This document shows positions 20,420 through 30,541 of a stretch of 64,000 nt of DNA, piece by piece (position 1 is the first letter of the stretch; each line of letters begins with the position of its first letter). The stretch is from an uncultured Candidatus Altimarinota bacterium. GTDB taxonomy: Bacteria; Patescibacteriota; Gracilibacteria; BD1-5; UBA6164. The stretch is from positions 62,001 to 126,000 of the forward strand of contig CALDZK010000001.1 of the NCBI GenBank assembly GCA_937944145.1, written 5' to 3'. The notes under the pieces were generated by a model that was given only the letters and a program-made list of their open reading frames with translations, did no database searches and was not told where the DNA came from. The translations under genes and the position numbers were made by a program.

Positions 20420-21742
20420 ATGTATATCTGTAGCGACTGTGGAAACGAATCCGTAACCTGGAAAGGTCAATGTGATTATTGTAAGGCTTGGAATACCCTC
20501 AAAGAATTCAAAGAAGCAAAACTCAATAAATGATCGAGTAATGGAATAGCTGGAGAACTCAGAGGAATAGAAAAAACAACCGAAGAGCAACAGCAAACTC
20601 GCTACTCTACCTCCTCACATGAACTCAATAATTTACTAGGTGGGGGAATCATACAGTGAAGTATCATACTTCTCTCTGGAGAACCAGGAATCGGGAAATC
20701 CACTCTCACACTCCAGCTCGGAAAATGGATCTCTGAGGAGATCATATATATCAGTGGAGAAGAAACTGAGTACCAGATAAGTGATAGAGCCGAGAGACTC
20801 TGAGTTTCATGAAAAAACATAAAAATACTCTCAGAAAATAATCTCGAAAATATTCTCGCAACACTCGCAAAAAACTCAACAGAAGTGGTAATTATAGACT
20901 CTATCAGTGTTATGCAAAGTGATGAAATCACGGGAACATCAGGGAGTATATCTCAGGTCAGATATATCACCGAAAAACTTGTCGAATATGGAAAAAAGAC
21001 CAATACTACTTTTTTCATAATAGGCCACGTCACCAAAGATGGGGCTCTGGCAGGACCAAAAACCCTCGAACATATGGTGGACGTTGTGTTATTTTTCGAG
21101 GGGGACAAGTTCGATAACCTCAGAATGCTTCGTGGACTCAAAAACAGATTTGGAGCTACCAGTGAAATCGCACTGTTCAAGATGGAACAAAATGGACTCA
21201 ATGATGTAGAAAATCCTGGAATAGAATTTATCAGTGAAAAATCAAATACTATCGGCTCCAGTCTCTCGATCACCATCGAGTGACGTAGGCCCCTAATTAT
21301 AGAGACCGAAGCCCTCACAACCTATACAAAATTTGGATATCCAAAGAGATCAGCCAGAGGGATAAATAGTTCTAAGCTCGATCTGATTATCGCAGTTCTA
21401 GGAAAATATACTTCTATAAAACTCGAGAGTCATGATGTCTATGCAAACATCGCTCGTGGTTTAAGTCTGCAAGAACCAGGTATAGACCTCGCGATTGCAG
21501 CATCTATCATCTCTAGTAAATCAAACAAAGCTCTGAAAAAAACAGAGATATTTATCGGAGAGATCTCTCTCACAGGAAAAGTAAAAAACGTGATCCATCT
21601 CCAAGACCGTATCAAAGAAGCTGAAAAAATGTGATTTGAAACTGTGTATATTCCTGATGTGGATATAAAAATTTCGAAGAAAATTAAAATAGTGAAGGTG
21701 AAGGACATAAAAGAAATGGTGAAATTTCTTGGGGAGATATAA
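20420..21742 (+). CDS. radA: RadA/Sms DNA repair ATPase
   Basis: 440 residues. N-terminal zinc ribbon CSDCG...CDYC, Walker [11 protein letters not shown], Walker [11 protein letters not shown], the RadA-specific KNRFG motif, and a C-terminal Lon-like domain ([20 protein letters not shown]). All domains are intact. RadA promotes branch migration in recombination. No promoter consensus stands out; the start ATG has no Shine-Dalgarno site. Followed 76 bases later by htrA on the same strand. Confidence 0.95.
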
Positions 21743-21818
21743 AATATTTATATAATTATACATAAGAGTTTCTCTAAATAATTACCAGGAAAATAATACA
21801 TTTATATAGACACGATTT

Positions 21819-22976
21819 ATGAAAAAACATCTTCTTCCCTTCTGACTTATCCTGTGTTCCCTTATCTCTGGAATGCTCGGAGCATACATACTCCTAAACT
21901 ACTCATCTTCAGAATCCCCCAAGAATAAAATACAAAATACTCCTGTAATAGCAGAAAAAAAACAAGTAGAACAAGAGTTTGCTTCTATGAGAACAGTGGA
22001 AAATACCATCATAGAAAAGATAGCAGAGATAGGACCAAGTGTTGTCAGTATCATCATAAAAAAAGACCTCGTAATCTATAGAAGTGATCCATTTGGATTC
22101 TTTGAGCAGCCTCTGGGAAGTGTGCAGAGACAAGTCGGATGAGGAACTGGGTTTTTCGTACGTGATGATGGTACTATCATCACTAATAAACATGTCATAT
22201 CTGATACAGATGCTGAATACACTGTGATAACCAGTGATGGGAATGAGTATGATGCAAGTGTAGTTGCAACTGATCCTCTCAGTGATATAGCAATCATAAA
22301 AATAGATCAAGACACTCCAACACCAGTGCTTGATTTCGTAGAGTCAACGACAGATATACAAGTGTGACAATTTGCAATCGCTATCTGAAACGCTCTTGCT
22401 GAGTTCCAAAACTCTGTTTCCCTGGGAATAGTCAGTGGAAAAGAAAGATCTATAGAAACAGGAAGCCAAAAACTCTCTGGTCTCATCCAGACAGATACAG
22501 CTATCAATCCAGGAAATAGTGGATGACCTCTGGTTGATCTCGATGGAAAAGTTATCGGAATCAATACAGCAATCATAAATAATTCTCAGGGAATCGGATT
22601 CTCGATTGCTATGACACAAGCTCGTATAGACTATATCCTCGAAAGTATCAAGAAAACCGGAAAGATACAGAGACCATTTATCGGGATAAACTATATATTG
22701 AGTTCTCCAGGAATACAAGAACAACTGGAATTACAAGCAGATTATGGAGCCTATGTACTCGACGAAGCAGGAAGTGTAATCCCTGGAAGCAGTGCAGACA
22801 TAGCTGGTGTAGAACCCGGGGATATAGTTCTCGAGATAGATGGTGTTCCTATCACGGTCAAAAATGATCTCGGAAGTATCATCCAAAACAAGGTTCCAGG
22901 TGAAATCCTAAAACTCAAAGTCATGAAAAAATCAGGACAAGAACAAGAGATAGAACTCAAACTTGGGGAACTCTAA
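21819..22976 (+). CDS. degP: HtrA/DegP-type serine protease with PDZ domain
   Basis: 385 residues. An N-terminal membrane anchor (LLPFGLILCSLISGMLGAYI), trypsin-like domain with His in TNKHVI, Asp in DPLSDIAII, Ser in INPGNSGGPLVD (second Gly of GNSGG is TGA), and one C-terminal PDZ domain (GSSADIAGVEPGDIVLEIDG). It should act on the outer face of the membrane in protein quality control. One PDZ domain, as in HhoB/DegS-like members. Stop TAA at 22974-22976. Confidence 0.92.
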
Positions 22977-23032
22977 GATATAAAAAAAAGACAACTTTTC
23001 ATTGCCCCAAATTCACTACTTCAGAAAAAATA

Positions 23033-23248
23033 CTAGACCTTCTCTTTTTCAAAAACTACTACCATAGCCTCTCTTCTGAAAAGCAAGAGCATTCTACGTA
23101 TCTCTCTTTCTATCGTAACCACTCTATATCACTGTTCAGCATGGAGATTCAAAAAAGCAGAAAACTTGATAGGATTTACTTTTGCTGCACCGAGAAATAG
23201 GCTCCCCAGAATTCCTTCTTGGTATATTCCGACTTTATATTCTTTCAT
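23033..23248 (-). CDS. Small protein, possibly DUF4177-like, 71 aa
   Basis: ATG 23248 (MKEYKVGIYQEG) to TAG 23033-23035. A short strand-helix-strand protein: EYKVGIYQEGILG, then a helix region, then YRVVTIEREIRRM and REAMVVVFEKEK at the end. The layout recalls DUF4177 (a short protein beginning with YKV and ending in hydrophobic strands), but the match is weak. Last of three co-oriented small genes. Confidence 0.5.
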
Positions 23249-23263
23249 ATATCTAAGAGGTTA

Positions 23264-23479
23264 TTATCATAAAAAATCTCCATCTTTGAGTTCTTTGTTT
23301 TCTTTTATCGCGTAGAGTACACCAACTACAAGAAGTTGCACTCATACTATAGCAGCAACTGTGAGTGATAGTTTCAAAAATACTTCAGCTCACAAAAATC
23401 ATGTCCATATCTGGAGTATAAACACCAAGCCATATCATACAATCACACATCCCAGGGATATAAGAATTTTTTGTATCAT
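23264..23479 (-). CDS. Small membrane protein, 71 aa
   Basis: ATG 23479 to TAA 23264-23266. Two hydrophobic helices (ILISLGCVIVGYGLVFILQI and LSLTVAAIVGVQLLVVGVLYA) and a short polar tail KENKELKDGDFLG. The ATG lies two bases before the stop codon end of the upstream PAP2-like gene, indicating coupling. Family unknown. Confidence 0.6.
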
Positions 23480-23480
23480 A

Positions 23481-23885
23481 TTAAACGTAGTACAAAATTA
23501 CTGCAACAATTATCCCAAGCAAACTCCCAGCAAATGCTTCACTTGGAAGATGTCCAAGGGATTCTTTGAATCGTTTTTCTCAGATAGCCTGATTGATAGC
23601 CTCAGCGTGAAGTCCTGCTTCAAATCTGACATTTATAGCATCATAGATGATGATCACTGTAAAAGCCATCACTACAGCAAACATATCTGACCCAACTCCA
23701 TACTTGAGAGCGAGTGCCGTAGCGAGAGCGACAACTACAGAAGTATGTACTGAAGGCATTCCTCCACTTCCAAGAGCACGTGCAAGATCCCACTTTCCTG
23801 ATTGTTTTTTTACGATAAGCCCTTTGATACATACAGCCGCAATAAACGACATAGCAGGAACCAAAATAATAATATCGTAAAACAT
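23481..23885 (-). CDS. Divergent PAP2 family membrane protein (DUF212)
   Basis: 134 residues. KGLIVKKQSGKWDLARALGSGGMPSVHTSVVVAL carries the SGGMPSxHT signature of the divergent PAP2 family, with VIIIYDAINVRFEAG and HLPSEAFAGSLLG later. Four membrane helices are predicted by eye. The family resembles lipid phosphatases of the PAP2 fold, but its substrate is unknown. Confidence 0.85.
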
Positions 23886-23989
23886 ATTTTTATCTCTGAA
23901 AAAAGTATATAAAAACGTACTTTTCTATCCTACTCAGACTCAAGTGAATAGCAAATCAAATACTTAACTCCTATCCTCAGAAACAGAGA

Positions 23990-24487
23990 CTATTTAAAAG
24001 ACTTTATCTTATACTCATGCACTACTCCAGAAGGAGCTTTTATCTTGACATTATCTCATTTTTTCTTTCATAGTATAGCCTGACCTACGGGAGACTCATT
24101 TGAGATACTTGGAGTTTCTGGATCAAGGATACTTGCTTCTGTTGTACCAACGATTTTATATACTTCGTCTTCTTTTGACTCTATATTTGTCATGGTGACT
24201 ATCGTCCCCATAGAAACTTTGTTTGCTGTTTTTGATCCTCATTCTTTGATGATTTCTACTCTTTTGAGCTGATCTTCTAGATCGGTAATTCTAAGCTCTA
24301 CTTGTGCTTGTTCACTTCTTGCATCTTCGTATTCTGAGTTTTCACTGAGATCTCAAAAACTAATTGCTTCTTTGAGTTTCTCAGCTATCTCTACTCTCTT
24401 TGTTTCTTTGAGATCTACGAGTTCTTGCTGGAGTTTTTTGAGTCCTTCCTCCGTGAGGTAGATCACATTTTCTTTTATATCTGTCAT
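23990..24487 (-). CDS. greA: Transcription elongation factor GreA
   Basis: 165 residues. Coiled-coil N-terminal domain with YLTEEGLKKLQQELVDLK, EKLKEAISFGDLSENSEYEDAR and the two acidic residues at the coil tip, then a C-terminal FKBP-like domain ending PVGQAILGKKKGDNVKIKAPSG. GreA rescues backtracked RNA polymerase by RNA cleavage. Downstream of secE-nusG and a 231-residue gene on the same strand. Confidence 0.93.
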
Positions 24488-24514
24488 GTTTTATATATTT
24501 ATATAAGTAAAAAA

Positions 24515-25210
24515 TTATTTTTTTGCCTTGAGTGGATCAATTATATCCTTGATATCATCATATACGTTACGATGTATTTTGAGACCAAATGCTTTTGACT
24601 GATACTGTACTACGAGACGTATAAACTCGTCAGTATAGACTTCTTTGAGGTTGATATAAAACGACGATTGTCAAAAGTTATTTACCTCGTTGAGATCATA
24701 GGGCAGGTCAAACGACAACACCTCAAATACATCAAACACTTCACTATAACTCTTGGTAGAAAAGAAATACACTACCAGATCTTTGCTAAAATACTCAAAA
24801 TAATCATCAGGATACTCAGTACTTATATCAAAAAGACTTGCGTGCTTTTTGAGTTCTTTGAGATCATACTCGGAGAAGATATCGAGGATCTCTTGCTCTG
24901 TACTACTGAGAATTATTTCCTCCTGTTTATCAAGTGTTGTTTCTATATCTGAGAGAAACTGGAGCCCATCTGTATCAACTTCTTCTGTTTCTTCTTCAGG
25001 TGTCAGAGACACTGGAGGCAATTCTTTGAGATCGATATCACTCAGACTAGTATCCTCATCGTTTATACTGAGCTTACTCTCGTAAATAACACTATCTGAG
25101 TATTTTATCTTCTTTATAAAAAAACGATAATCCTCGCTCATAATGTAAAATACAATATTTACAAAGAACAGAATCGTTACAACAAAGATGATGAATACCA
25201 GTTTTCTCAT
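24515..25210 (-). CDS. Membrane-anchored hypothetical protein, 231 aa
   Basis: ATG 25210 (MRKLVFIIFVVTILFFVNIVF) to TAA 24515-24517. One N-terminal membrane helix, then an acidic, helix-rich domain with repeated Asp/Glu and Ser (EDTSLSDIDLKELPPVSLTP). No known family. It lies between nusG and greA in the same orientation and probably shares their transcript. Its second helical region (EQEILDIFSEYDLKELKKHA) could be a protein-binding surface. Confidence 0.65.
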
Positions 25211-25225
25211 AATTATGAAAAATTG

Positions 25226-25762
25226 TTACTTAGTCGCTACTTGAGAAAAATCAAGTTCTATCGGTGTATCTCTTCCGAGAAGATTTACATTTACCTTAAG
25301 AAGTCCCTTCTTCTCATTTATATCTGTAATATTTCCCTCATTCCCTTCAAATGGTCCTTTGGTAATAAGTGCTATATCCCCTACTTGGAACTTTGTGGTA
25401 AAAGTCTCTTCGTTTTGGTCTATCTTCCCTCTCAGTTTATCGAGCTCTTCTCCAGAAACAGGTACTGGTACATTTCCAGCTCCAAGAAACCCTGTAACAT
25501 TTGGAGTGTTTCTTACTATATACCAACTCTCATTACTTACTACCATCTCCACGAGAATATATCCTGGGAGAATATTTTTTTTCTTTTTCACTTTTGTCCC
25601 ACCAGCACGAACAGAAACTACATCATGCGTCGGAACAAATACATCAAGGATGTATTTTTCGAGTCAAAAACTCTCTCTCCTCTGAAACAAAGATTGTTTT
25701 ACGTTTTCCTCAGTACCAGAGATCACTTGGATCACATACCATCTTGGTGTTGTATCTACCAT
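25226..25762 (-). CDS. nusG: Transcription termination/antitermination factor NusG
   Basis: 178 residues. NGN domain starts RWYVIQVISGTEENVKQSL, includes KKNILPGYILVEM and TPNVTGFLG; the C-terminal KOW domain has FQVGDIALITKGPFEGNEG. NusG links RNA polymerase with Rho and ribosomes and controls pausing. Immediately downstream of secE, the classic bacterial order secE-nusG. Confidence 0.95.
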
Positions 25763-25780
25763 AAATCGCTATATATTATA

Positions 25781-25963
25781 TTATTGAACTAAACCCTTGA
25801 GTGCCAAAACAAACTCAGAGAAAATATTGCTAAAAAGGAACAAGTATAACCCAAACAAAATCAGTACACTCAGTACCATAACAAAATAACTTCTCGTCTC
25901 CTTTTGTGTCGGCCGTACTACATGCTGAAACTCACGAAGAGAGCTCTTAATAAACTGTATCAT
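25781..25963 (-). CDS. secE: Preprotein translocase subunit SecE
   Basis: 60 residues: FIKSSLREFQHVVRPTQKET precedes a single membrane helix (FVMVLSVLILFGLYLFLFSNI), the short bacterial SecE layout with the conserved amphipathic helix and V-P/T-E element. It clamps SecY in the translocon. No TGA codon. nusG starts 18 bases downstream. Confidence 0.92.
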   Translation of the reverse strand: MIQFIKSSLREFQHVVRPTQKETRSYFVMVLSVLILFGLYLFLFSNIFSEFVLALKGLVQ

Positions 25964-25987
25964 ACAAAAAAATTAGACAAAATAAAA

Positions 25988-26017
25988 ATGCTACAATAAT
26001 CTTGTAACACCTGTCAA
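25988..26017 (-). promoter_or_regulatory. Promoter of secE-nusG operon
   Basis: Minus strand TTGACA (26017-26012), 18-base spacer, TAGCAT (25993-25988). The predicted transcript starts about 18 bases before the secE ATG. Confidence 0.5.
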
Positions 26018-26057
26018 GCACTAGTATATACTTTTTTAGAGAAAGTCAAAGGTATTT

Positions 26058-26087
26058 TTGCGCGAAGTAGTCTATATATGATACAAT
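26058..26087 (+). promoter_or_regulatory. Candidate promoter of the PcfJ-like gene
   Basis: TTGCGC (26058-26063), 18-base spacer, TACAAT (26082-26087) in the extended form TGATACAAT. The same TGATACAAT occurs before the LemA-like gene. Confidence 0.45.
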
Positions 26088-26117
26088 AAAAGAGAATATT
26101 TTTCTGACAATATTTTG

Positions 26118-28286
26118 GTGAAAAACTCCAAAACAAGAAATCTCCTGAAACCATGAGATAAAGAGACTATACTGGGTCTCCACCAAGACGTAGTATCTAC
26201 TTCGTCTGGCATAGCAATAGATATATCTACATGTCTAGAAACTTTGCATCCGATGACAAGAGTTATTCGTAGCGAAATAGATGGAGGTATATCGGCTTTT
26301 TTACTAATAGAAGAAGGAGAAACAGAAAAGGAATTATCCATTGTATCTCTTTATTCTGATGGAAGGTGTTTAGAGTTTTTCTCAAAAGAAGTTCAAAAAC
26401 TCATCACAAAAGCACAAAAACAAAACTACAAAATTATCACGTACCATTGAGGAAATACGAGAATAAACAACATACTTGAAAAACGCTATGGCTTCATAGC
26501 TGATGATACCTGAAAATACACAAAAGATATCTCAACAGATCTGTCACGAGCGATAAACTACCTCCAGACAGATCGTAATGCTAGTCAAGTATGGAAGTCT
26601 CTCTCACCCAAAGAACAAAACCACATTACTTGACTCCTAAAAAAAGCCCATGATCAAAAAACTCCTCTCCAAGAGTTCAGACTCTACGGGGCAATACAAA
26701 ATCTAAAAAAGCAATTCGTAGACCTAGAAAGTATATCGTCACTCACGTCCCTCTTGAAACGCAGTGATAACATCAATATTCAAAACGACAGAGATAATAC
26801 ACTGCAACAATACTTTGAAGACTTTCAATCTTTTTTACATATCCATTGTAACGCTAAGCTCCAAATACAGCAAAAACAAGAACTAAAAGACATACTCAGA
26901 GAACCATGAAGATGATGACTTAGTAATGCTATCAAGCAATTCCTCACAAAGCACCAGATACCTCTGTCAGTGGAATATCAAAACCAAGAGTTTGGGAAGA
27001 CATTTTTATCATGACTCAGCACAAAAGAACCCACAAAACTCATAGCCTCTCTCGACTCAAAAGAGTTTCCCTACGACATAGTGTCTCTCCAAAACAAGGC
27101 TGAACTAAAAAAAGAATCTAGTGTACTCTGACACTGTATCGGAAACAGTGATTACTATATGGAAAAAATTCGCCATGATGAGATACTCGCACTCTCTCTC
27201 AGGGACGATACGTGAAAACCCTACTGGACTATAGAGTATAATATACAAAAAAAGAGTATAGAGCAGTTCAAGTGATGATGAGATGTCTCTGTAAATAGTC
27301 TTCCAGAGAATAGAGAACTCTTGTTTTCTACACTGAAGGCACTAGATAAAAATAATTATGAGGTGAACTCTATCAGTGAGAATTTCGACTATAGCATCAT
27401 ACATACTGGAAAGACATACGAAAGTACAAGCGAAGAATCAAAACTCAGAGAGTTTTCTCGAGATAAAGAGAGTACAGTCCTCAAATGAGAGCTCACACTC
27501 GACAATACCTACTCGCTCCAGGAAATACAAGAACTGTGTAAGGAACCTGGACTCACACTCGATATGACAGATGTGTCTGCCGAATTCAAAGATAAAATAA
27601 CTACTATCGCAGGAAATCTCACAGACAATAGCTTCGGAGATATATCTTACTCGCAACTACAATCTAACGGATGAGGTTTTTATGCCAGAAATGCAGCCTC
27701 TATACATCTACCTCAGTTACAATACAATGGAGGAGACTTTGATGTAGAAAGTGCAATATCTATACATCTCCCTCAGCTGCAATACAATGGAGGGTACTTT
27801 GATGCAACAAATGTAACTTCCATACATCTACCAAAACTACAATCTAATAGAGGGGACTTTTATGCAGGAAATGCAACTTCTATACACCTACCAAAACTAC
27901 AATCTAATAGAGGGGACTTTTATGCAGGAAATGCAACTTCTATACATCTACCTCAGCTGCAATACAATAGAGGGGACTTTTATGCAGGAAATGCAACTTC
28001 TATACATCTACCTCAGCTGCAATACAATGGAGCGTACTTTGATGCAGAAAATGCAAACTCTATACATCTACCTCAGCTGCAATACAATGGAGCGTACTTT
28101 GATGCAGGAAATGCAAACTCTATACATCTACCAAAACTACAATCTAATAGATGGGACTTTTATGCAACAAATGTAACTTCCATACATCTACCTCTTGACG
28201 TTATGATAAACAATCAAACACTACAAGAATATAATAGCGAACTCTACGAAAAAGTACTCCAAAGCAAGGAAGGCAAAAACAGGTAA
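26118..28286 (+). CDS. PcfJ-like protein with C-terminal 20-residue repeats, 722 aa
   Basis: GTG 26118 (or TTG 26115) to TAA 28284-28286. Residues ~335-400 read VLGHCIGNSDYYMEKI, ILALSLRDDTGKPYWTIEYN and IEQFKGGGDVSVN, the CVG...Y...I...FLR...TIE...QxxGxxN order of the PcfJ domain known from conjugative plasmids and phages. Residues ~515-694 are nine tandem 20-residue units such as FDAGNANSIHLPQLQYNGAY, which should stack as a beta-solenoid or leucine-rich-like surface. No signal peptide. PcfJ function is unknown; the repeat arm suggests ligand or surface binding. Starts lack Shine-Dalgarno sites. Confidence 0.7.
27661..28200 (+). repeat. Nine in-frame 60-bp tandem repeats
   Basis: Each unit begins AATMTAATRGAGS, contains GAYTTTKATGCA and ends TATACATCTACC plus TCAGCTGC or AAAACTAC. 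Adjacent units are nearly identical (the fifth and sixth differ at only a few sites), while outer units diverge. Two unit types alternate at the boundary (CTGCAATACAATG and CTACAATCTAATA), suggesting recent duplication and recombination. Confidence 0.95.
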
Positions 28287-28300
28287 TTCTTCACAATATT

Positions 28301-28329
28301 TTGACCTCACTCTAAGCATATGATACAAT
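28301..28329 (+). promoter_or_regulatory. Promoter of the LemA-like gene
   Basis: TTGACC (28301-28306), 17-base spacer, TACAAT (28324-28329), 25 bases before the ATG at 28354. Confidence 0.65.
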
Positions 28330-28353
28330 AGATATAACTTCTGATTTTTATAT

Positions 28354-28866
28354 ATGAATATATTTATACCTCTGATACTTGGTCTCCTCGTATTTCTCTG
28401 TGGAGCATACGTTCTTTTACTCATATTTCACAAAAAACTCTGTACTCTCGAGTCACGTCTCTTGCAGGTATTTCGTTCGAGAACTGATACGATTCCGAGT
28501 GTTTATGAGATATCAAAACCCTATCTCACAAAACACAAAGAGATATTTGACGAAGCACTGAGACTGAAAAAGACAGAGTTTTCTCTCTTAGAAGGTTCTG
28601 AAAAAGTATATGACGTCATAGAAACTGAGTGACTGATACACCATGAGATCAACTTCATCTTCAAAGTATGTAACAAGCATCCAAAACTCCTCAAAGATGG
28701 AAATTTCATATACATACGTGATATCGTGATACAGAGAAGCAAAAAACTCTGAGATATGATACAGTTCTACAAAACTATGGTAAAGAGATACAATCGTTTC
28801 ATCCAACTCAAAAACTATAGTATCCTCTGACTCCTGCTCCCTATATCCAAAAAAACAGAAATCTAA
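28354..28866 (+). CDS. LemA-family-like membrane protein, 170 aa
   Basis: An N-terminal helix MNIFIPLILGLLVFLCGAYV anchors the protein; then a helical domain with DTIPSVYEISKPYLTKHKEIFDEA, HHEINFIFKVCNKHPKLLKD and IQFYKTMVKRYNRFIQLK, close to LemA's D-L-I-P-N-L and R-x-x-Y-N-x-x-V motifs. The tail LLLPISKKTEI is short. LemA function is unclear. Own promoter and a bidirectional terminator downstream. Confidence 0.6.
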
Positions 28867-28900
28867 AAAAAGACTCTGACTGATTAGTCAGAGTCTTTTT
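28867..28900. terminator. Bidirectional terminator
   Basis: AAAAAGACTCTGACT-GATT-AGTCAGAGTCTTTTT perfect palindrome between convergent genes. Confidence 0.85.
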
Positions 28901-28916
28901 GATAAGTTTATATAAT

Positions 28917-29897
28917 TTATGAGTTCTTTCTCGATCCAAAATAGCTAAATACTCCAAACCCGAGAATAAGAGCAAGTATCAATAGCAGAATATGTTCTGC
29001 TCCTGTTTGAGGGAGTTCTTCTGTTTTTTTTGCAGCTACTTCTACATTTTTTTCTATATCATCTGTCGATACAAGGGTAACAGAGTTTCCTCCAGTCGTT
29101 GCTGCCTCTTGAGAAACAGGTTCTGGCTCAGATTGTGTCTGGGACTCTATAGGACCTGGTTCTATAGGAAGTGATTCTGGTACGTCACCAGCAGATGCAA
29201 GAACAGGTTCAGGTGTCTCAAAAACAGTAGGAACCTGAAAGTTAGTAATAGCATCTATTCCTGATTCTATGTTTCTCCCCTCAGCATCTACTATAGAAAT
29301 AGTAGTAAAGTCATAGTTATCTCCTAGAATCAAGTCTCTATCAAGAATGATATCTAGTTTTGATCCGTCGTTTTCATCCACAGTCGAAGCTGTTACAAAT
29401 ACTTCTTCTCCAGTGATACCGTTAAGTATCAAAAACTCTCTGTCGGAGTCAGAAGAATCGTCTACAACAGAGTTAAACGTCAATGTCAGGGTATCTATAG
29501 CAGTAGCCTCTACACTCTCAAGAGCAAAGAGCTCTCAGTTAGATTCTCAACCAGCAGTTTTGAGGATAGCTTCTGGAGAAAAGAGTGACTCTTCCCCATC
29601 TATGTTGATAGCCGTGAGAGCTACATAATAGTCAGTGTCTTCTGTGAGTCATTCTATCGTATACTCTGTTCCATCGATGAGTTCAGCTGATTCGTTTTCA
29701 TATCCAGCAGTTTCTCCAGTAGTAGTATCATAATATACATAATACCCCAGAGCATCTTCTGCCTCTTGCCATTCTATCGTAAGGGTTGTCGAGGTATTTG
29801 ACTTGAGGGTTGGAGCTGTATTTATCTCTACTGCGTGAGCTATAAGTCAAAGAGAAGAAAACAAGAGAGTAATCAAACTTGCAATAATCTTTTTCAT
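28917..29897 (-). CDS. Surface protein with fibronectin-III-like domain and LPQTG anchor, 326 aa
   Basis: Signal peptide MKKIIASLITLLFSSLGLIA-HA; a fibronectin III-like domain (TSTTLTIEWQEAEDALGYYVYY ... YYVALTAINIDG); a second Ig-like region; a Pro/Glu/Ser/Thr-rich linker; then EELPQTGAEHILLLILALIL and the charged tail SRKNS. LPQTG plus helix plus charged tail is the complete sortase sorting signal, so the protein should be exported and linked to the cell envelope by a sortase, which is not in this window. It may mediate contact with a host cell. Confidence 0.8.
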
Positions 29898-29989
29898 AAA
29901 AGTGTCAATTAAAAAATATTTTAGTTTGGACGTTTTTTGGTACAATTTCAAAGATTATAGCAAGTTTTAGTTAGTTTACAAAGTTTTTT

Positions 29990-30541
29990 ATGAGAAGCTC
30001 AGAGAGTGGTTTTACCATAATAGAGATTATTGTCGTTGTAGCACTCCTAGCTATCTTTACATTGACAGCTACTTCTATAGATTTTTCGCGACTTTCTGTG
30101 AGACAAGAACAAGAGATATTTACAAATCAAGTAATAGGAACAATACAGACTCTCAAAAACTTTTCATTTCAATGAAAATGAGTTGGAACAAGTCTCGAAA
30201 CTCCAAATACATGGACTCTAAACATCTCTCAAAATGGAAATGGAGAAATACAATCGAGTTACAATACAAACACTGCAAGTAGTGTTCCCTATCCGAGTCT
30301 AGATATAGACGAGAGAGATGACTATAATATCTCTGATATCGTCTGTAAGAGTTTTGATGGGAGTTTATCAGATGATGCTCCCCTGTCCGACAGTGTAACA
30401 CTCAGTTTTACTGGTGATCGTATCACTCTCTCTGGATGTCCATCTCCGAGATATACTATCCTAGAGTTCACGACATCACATGCAGGATATAGTGACACTG
30501 TACAGATACACACGGTTAGTACGGTGATCCAAAAATTATAG
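29990..30541 (+). CDS. Type IV pilin-like protein with prepilin cleavage motif, 183 aa
   Basis: The start MRSSESGFTIIEIIVVVALLAIFTLT contains the prepilin peptidase site G-FTIIE followed by the hydrophobic pilin helix, with Glu at +5. The mature part is a Ser/Thr/Asn-rich globular domain with two Cys (VCKSFDG and LSGCPSP). Likely a minor pilin or pseudopilin of a type IV pilus, machinery often kept by CPR bacteria for attachment and DNA uptake. Stop TAG 30539-30541 overlaps the convergent flippase stop. Confidence 0.75.

Noticed and set aside
24671-25210. Treating the 179-aa frame as a complete gene
   Set aside because: Its end is a TGA; with UGA=Gly it continues to a TAA at 24515.
27862-28176. 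Alternative plus-strand ORF across the 60-bp repeats (MQEMQLLYTYQNYN...)
   Set aside because: The repeats are open in more than one frame because 60 is a multiple of three; the PcfJ-like frame continues on both sides.
27661-28200. CRISPR array
   Set aside because: Units are contiguous with no spacers and lie inside a coding frame; no cas genes in the window.
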